Assembly: GCA_030584025.1 (NCBI GenBank)
Contig: CP129487.1
Span: 3,243,001-3,307,000, forward strand
Length of the DNA: 64,000 nt
Direction of reading: 5' to 3'
Origin: Cyclobacteriaceae bacterium
GTDB taxonomy: Bacteria > Bacteroidota > Bacteroidia > Cytophagales > Cyclobacteriaceae
Shown: positions 60,492 through 64,000 of the stretch, piece by piece
How the letters are laid out: each line of letters starts with the position of its first letter
Position numbering within the stretch: position 1 is the stretch's first letter
Program-made: the position numbers and the translations under genes
Notes under the pieces: model-generated
Seen by the model: only the letters and a program-made list of their open reading frames with translations
Told to the model about the DNA's origin: nothing
Databases searched by the model: none

Positions 60492-63400
60492 TTGGTTAAC
60501 TACCGGTTCGTGCAAAAAATCGCGTCTACCATACTAAGATCGCTTGTCAGTTTCGCACTGCTCTTCCTTTCATTTTCTGTAAAGGGGCAGCAATCCGTGC
60601 TGGCAAACGGCACGTGGTACAAAGTGGCTGTTGAAAAAAATGGCGTTTACAAAATCGATCAGGCACAGTTTAAAAAGATGGGGTTTTCAGCTAATGCAGA
60701 TCCGCGAAAAATAAAAATCTATACCCAAAGTTCGGGTATGTTGCCCCAACTGAACAGCGCACCACGCGTAAATGACCTTACGGAATGTGCGATTTTTATT
60801 GAAGGAGAGCAAGATGGAGTATTCAATCAAAGGGATTTTATTCTTTTCTATGCAGAAGGATCCGACAAGGTTGGCTATGATCTTGTGTCGGAAACATTCC
60901 AGTATGAAAAACATCAGTATGCCAAGGAAAATTTTTACTACATAACGGTTGGTGAAAGTGCTGGTAAACGCATGGGCACTTCACCAAATCTTGGAACATC
61001 ATTCCCCGTAATTCAGGAGTTCGATAACTATGCGTATCACGAAATCAATCAATACAATATTCTAAAATCCGGAAGGGAATGGTTCGGTGAGCGTTTCGAT
61101 CTGACAACTGAACAAACGATTCGATTTCCATTAAGCAACATCATTGAAAACACTCCGGTAAAATTGGTTTCGGATGTAATGAGTCAATCATTTGGCAATA
61201 CATCTTTCAATGTACTGATTAATGGGGTACAAACCGGTCAACACACCATTGCTGCAATACCCAACACGCAATACGGCATTAAGGGAAGGCACGCATCCGA
61301 CACATTTTTAACTACCAGCAGCGCAGTATCGGCATCAACCCGGAATGAGCAGGAAATACGGTACCAATATATAAAGAGTGCGTCCGGTTCTGTCGGATAC
61401 CTAAATTATTGCCTGCTTCAGGTCAAACAACGATTGCAGCTTTATGGCAACCAAACCATTTTCCGATCAGCCTTAAGCACACAAAATACAGAATCAACCT
61501 TTCAGGTAAATCAAGTTACTGAACAAACCCGTGCTTGGGATGTTACGGATCCTACTGAAGTATTGATTCAGGAAACATCGCTCAACACCAACACCATTTC
61601 GTTCGGAACTTCCACTTCAGATTTAAAAGAATTTATCGTTTTCAATTCCAACATTCCTGCACCACGACTTGTTGGAAAAGTTAATAATCAAAACCTGCAC
61701 GGGTTAAATACGCCAACCTTGTTAATCATTACACATCCGGATTTTAAAAACGAAGCACTCCGTCTGAAAGCACACCGCGAATCAACCAATGGGATTGACG
61801 TGGTTGTCGCTACACTCGAAGAAGTCTACCATGAATTTTCCGGAGGCAAACAAGATGTTACAGCTTTACGCGACTTTACGAAATACCTGTACGATAAAAA
61901 TGAAGGAAAATTAAAATCGTTGCTGTTGTTTGGTAAATGTTCTTACGATTACAATGATGTGTTGGTGGACAACAAGAATTTTGTTCCCACGTATCAATCC
62001 CGAAATTCACTCCATCCGTTACTTACCTATTCCTCTGATGATTTTTTTGCTTTTATGGAAGCAAACGAAGGAGAGTGGGGAGAAGGACCTGTACAAAATC
62101 ATACCTTGGATATTGCCGTAGGGCGATTACCTGTAAAATCAATTCAGGAAGCTGGTCACGTGGTTGATAAGCTCATTTACTATGATACCGACCACAAAAG
62201 GTTTGGGGGATGGAGAAAAGACATTGTGTTTGTGGCTGATGATGGCGATTTCAATATTCACCAAAGTCAGGCCGATCAAATGGCACGAAACATTGATGAA
62301 AACTACGGACACTTCAATACCAAAAAAATTTACCTCGATGCATTTCCGCAACTTCCAGGGGCTGGCGGAACCATATCGCCTGAAACAAAAAAGCAAATTG
62401 AACAAACCATTAATGACGGAGCATTATTGATCAACTATACCGGCCACGGAAGCGAGCGGCAATGGGCACAAGAAAGAATTCTGGATGAAATTCAAATTCA
62501 AACCATAAAGAATAAAAGATTACCCTTACTGGTTACAGCTACCTGTGAATTTGGAAGACAAGATGATCCTGTTTTTCCTTCAGGTGGCGAATTGTTTATG
62601 CTTCAGCCTGAAGGCGGAGCTATCGGTCTCGTTACAACCGCACGACCGGTAAGCTCGAGTACAAACTTTGAACTTAACCAGGCATTCTATGATGCCTTCT
62701 TTCAAAAAGACAACGGAAGCAACCTTACCTTAGGTGAAATTTTCAGGCGAACCAAAAACAACAGCATTTCAGGAGTTTCCAACCGAAACTTTTCTCTAAT
62801 TGGCGATCCTTCCATGTACCTGGCTACACCAACACACACTGCAAAAATTACCTCCATTACAACGGCCTCAGGCAGTGAGGTACTTAAAGCCTTGTCAACC
62901 GTAAACATAGCGGGCGAAATTGTGAATTTCGAAGATAAAAAAATTGAGGATTTCACTGGCTTACTTGAAGCTACGTTATTCGATAAGGAAACTTCCTTTC
63001 AAACATTAGGAAATGAAAATTCACCATTCGCTTATAAACAATGGTTCAATGCACTGTTTCGTGGAAAAGCAAGTGTTGAAAATGGCTCGTTTACTTTCCA
63101 GTTTATCATACCAAAAAATATTGCCTACGCAGTAGATGCCGGAAAGCTGAGCTTGTATGCCTATGATACGAATACTAACGATGAAGCAGCCGGCCAATCT
63201 ATCGATTTTATGGTTGGATCCAGTGAGTCTGACGCCACGGTAGACACAACTTCTCCGGAAATAAAACTCTACATGAACGATATCACTTTTACGGATGGTG
63301 GCATCACCAACTCAAGGCCAACATTAATCGCGCAACTTAGCGATGACAGCGGAGTTAACATTTCGGGTTATGGAATTGGCAACAGCATAGTTGCGGTGTT

Positions 63401-63902
63401 GGATGATAATGAAACCTTCGTGTTGAACGATTACTACATGGCTGAACAAGATGATTATTCGCAAGGAAGCCTTGAATTTATGTTGCCACAATTAAGCCCA
63501 GGTATGCACACCATTACGTTACGCGCCTGGGATACCCACAACAATCCCGGAGTGGCACGAATCAATTTTAGAGTGTCAGGCACGAACGATCTGTTGATTG
63601 AGTCATTCGCCAACTTCCCAAATCCCGTTAAGGAAAAGACACAATTTTACTTCACACACAACCAGGCAGGGAATGACCTGGATGCCCAGCTTCTGATTTA
63701 CGATTACACCGGTCAGGCCTTGCAGGATTATGCCTTTTCTGTATCCGAAAGCACCCAACAGGTTAATCTTATTGAATTATCGGTATCAGAAAATACCGGC
63801 AAAAAACTGCCACCCGGATTATACTTGGCACGCCTGATTGTGCGTTCTTTAGCCGATGGCTCTAAAAATGAGCAGGTTACAAAGCTTATTATAGCGAATT
63901 GA
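60492..63902 (+). CDS. porU: Type IX secretion system sortase PorU
   Basis: Gingipain-like C25-family protein of 1136 residues that in the type IX system removes the C-terminal signal of cargo and attaches it at the cell surface. The start is TTG at 60492, directly after pssA; a GTG at 60510 is possible and gives a cleaner signal peptide. The catalytic His652 (Y-T-G-H-G-S) and Cys685 (A-T-C-E-F-G) are present. An immunoglobulin-like part follows and the last about 80 residues (F-A-N-F-P-N-P-V onward, ending L-I-I-A-N) form a type-A C-terminal sorting-like domain, as in known PorU. Confidence 0.93.
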   Translation: MVNYRFVQKIASTILRSLVSFALLFLSFSVKGQQSVLANGTWYKVAVEKNGVYKIDQAQFKKMGFSANADPRKIKIYTQSSGMLPQLNSAPRVNDLTECAIFIEGEQDGVFNQRDFILFYAEGSDKVGYDLVSETFQYEKHQYAKENFYYITVGESAGKRMGTSPNLGTSFPVIQEFDNYAYHEINQYNILKSGREWFGERFDLTTEQTIRFPLSNIIENTPVKLVSDVMSQSFGNTSFNVLINGVQTGQHTIAAIPNTQYGIKGRHASDTFLTTSSAVSASTRNEQEIRYQYIKSASGSVGYLNYCLLQVKQRLQLYGNQTIFRSALSTQNTESTFQVNQVTEQTRAWDVTDPTEVLIQETSLNTNTISFGTSTSDLKEFIVFNSNIPAPRLVGKVNNQNLHGLNTPTLLIITHPDFKNEALRLKAHRESTNGIDVVVATLEEVYHEFSGGKQDVTALRDFTKYLYDKNEGKLKSLLLFGKCSYDYNDVLVDNKNFVPTYQSRNSLHPLLTYSSDDFFAFMEANEGEWGEGPVQNHTLDIAVGRLPVKSIQEAGHVVDKLIYYDTDHKRFGGWRKDIVFVADDGDFNIHQSQADQMARNIDENYGHFNTKKIYLDAFPQLPGAGGTISPETKKQIEQTINDGALLINYTGHGSERQWAQERILDEIQIQTIKNKRLPLLVTATCEFGRQDDPVFPSGGELFMLQPEGGAIGLVTTARPVSSSTNFELNQAFYDAFFQKDNGSNLTLGEIFRRTKNNSISGVSNRNFSLIGDPSMYLATPTHTAKITSITTASGSEVLKALSTVNIAGEIVNFEDKKIEDFTGLLEATLFDKETSFQTLGNENSPFAYKQWFNALFRGKASVENGSFTFQFIIPKNIAYAVDAGKLSLYAYDTNTNDEAAGQSIDFMVGSSESDATVDTTSPEIKLYMNDITFTDGGITNSRPTLIAQLSDDSGVNISGYGIGNSIVAVLDDNETFVLNDYYMAEQDDYSQGSLEFMLPQLSPGMHTITLRAWDTHNNPGVARINFRVSGTNDLLIESFANFPNPVKEKTQFYFTHNQAGNDLDAQLLIYDYTGQALQDYAFSVSESTQQVNLIELSVSENTGKKLPPGLYLARLIVRSLADGSKNEQVTKLIIAN

Positions 63903-63931
63903 TTATCTTTAAGCCCTTGAAAAAGAATTAC

Positions 63932-64000
63932 ATGAAGTTTATTGCTGTTGCGCTATTTGCCTCTTTTTTGGTTTGGATTGACAGCTCAGTTTATGCGCAA
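63932..64000 (+). CDS. porV: Start of probable porV, cut by window edge
   Basis: Only 23 codons are present: M-K-F-I-A-V-A-L-F-A-S-F then a signal peptide end S-V-Y-A-Q. It begins 29 bases after porU. In most type IX systems porV, the outer-membrane partner of PorU, comes next, so porV is inferred from position and signal peptide only. Confidence 0.55.
   Translation, partial: MKFIAVALFASFLVWIDSSVYAQ

Overview
The window looks like chromosome of a Bacteroidota bacterium, most likely of the Cytophagales type. The reasons are: a type IX secretion gene (porU) followed by what is probably porV, an Oar-like TonB-dependent receptor with a carboxypeptidase-regulatory N-domain, several promoters of the Bacteroidota form TAnnTTTG, little use of Shine-Dalgarno sequences, many lipoproteins and outer-membrane barrels, and a WYL regulator with a sequence typical of the phylum. 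No rRNA, prophage, CRISPR array or complete insertion sequence was seen.

Layout. 0-4.5 kb: end of an SDR gene, then tryptophan/kynurenine catabolism towards quinolinate and NAD (nbaC, kynU, kmo), with a PIN toxin-antitoxin pair wedged between nbaC and kynU. 4.5-18.7 kb: MltF-like lytic transglycosylase, Oar-like receptor, secreted M14 peptidase, BamA/TamA-like barrel, haem-binding protein, glutamate-synthase-like FMN enzyme, small accessory genes and a cluster of REP-like palindromes. 18.7-27.5 kb: beta-CASP hydrolase, the deoC-gapN-acyP operon, a nuclease, a giant TPR protein and two tandem paralogous 39-residue membrane proteins. 27.6-31.3 kb: lpdA, a broken RelE-type toxin-antitoxin pair, fabG and a DinB-like protein. 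31.4-36.7 kb: methionine operon (metY, metX, a cystathionine enzyme, hom) behind a Bacteroidota promoter, a SAM-I riboswitch and a 48-codon leader peptide ending in eight cysteines. 36.8-43.6 kb: a lone nqrF, an outer-membrane protein, an arginase-family protein with damaged metal motifs and a divergent NRAMP transporter.

43.9-52.6 kb is the most unusual part: an RNA-repair/defence-type island. On the minus strand the order is tRNA-like RNAs, a band-7/slipin protein, a second tRNA-like RNA carrying a large insert, rtcB RNA ligase, an ApeA-like HEPN protein (putative RNase) and two polymerase-beta-type nucleotidyltransferases. Divergently on the plus strand lies a WYL regulator fused to a phytanoyl-CoA-dioxygenase domain. 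The band-7 / tRNA-like RNA / RtcB / nucleotidyltransferase combination is, as I recall, described in comparative genomics of RNA-repair systems (Burroughs and Aravind 2016). The HEPN gene inside the operon, the WYL-dioxygenase fusion and the apparently permuted tRNA-like units look new to me.

52.7-64 kb: a hydroxyacid dehydrogenase, a YicC-family protein, a 1101-residue beta-propeller/barrel protein, an FAD oxidoreductase, and a tight operon of an MBL hydrolase, pssA, porU and the first codons of probable porV.
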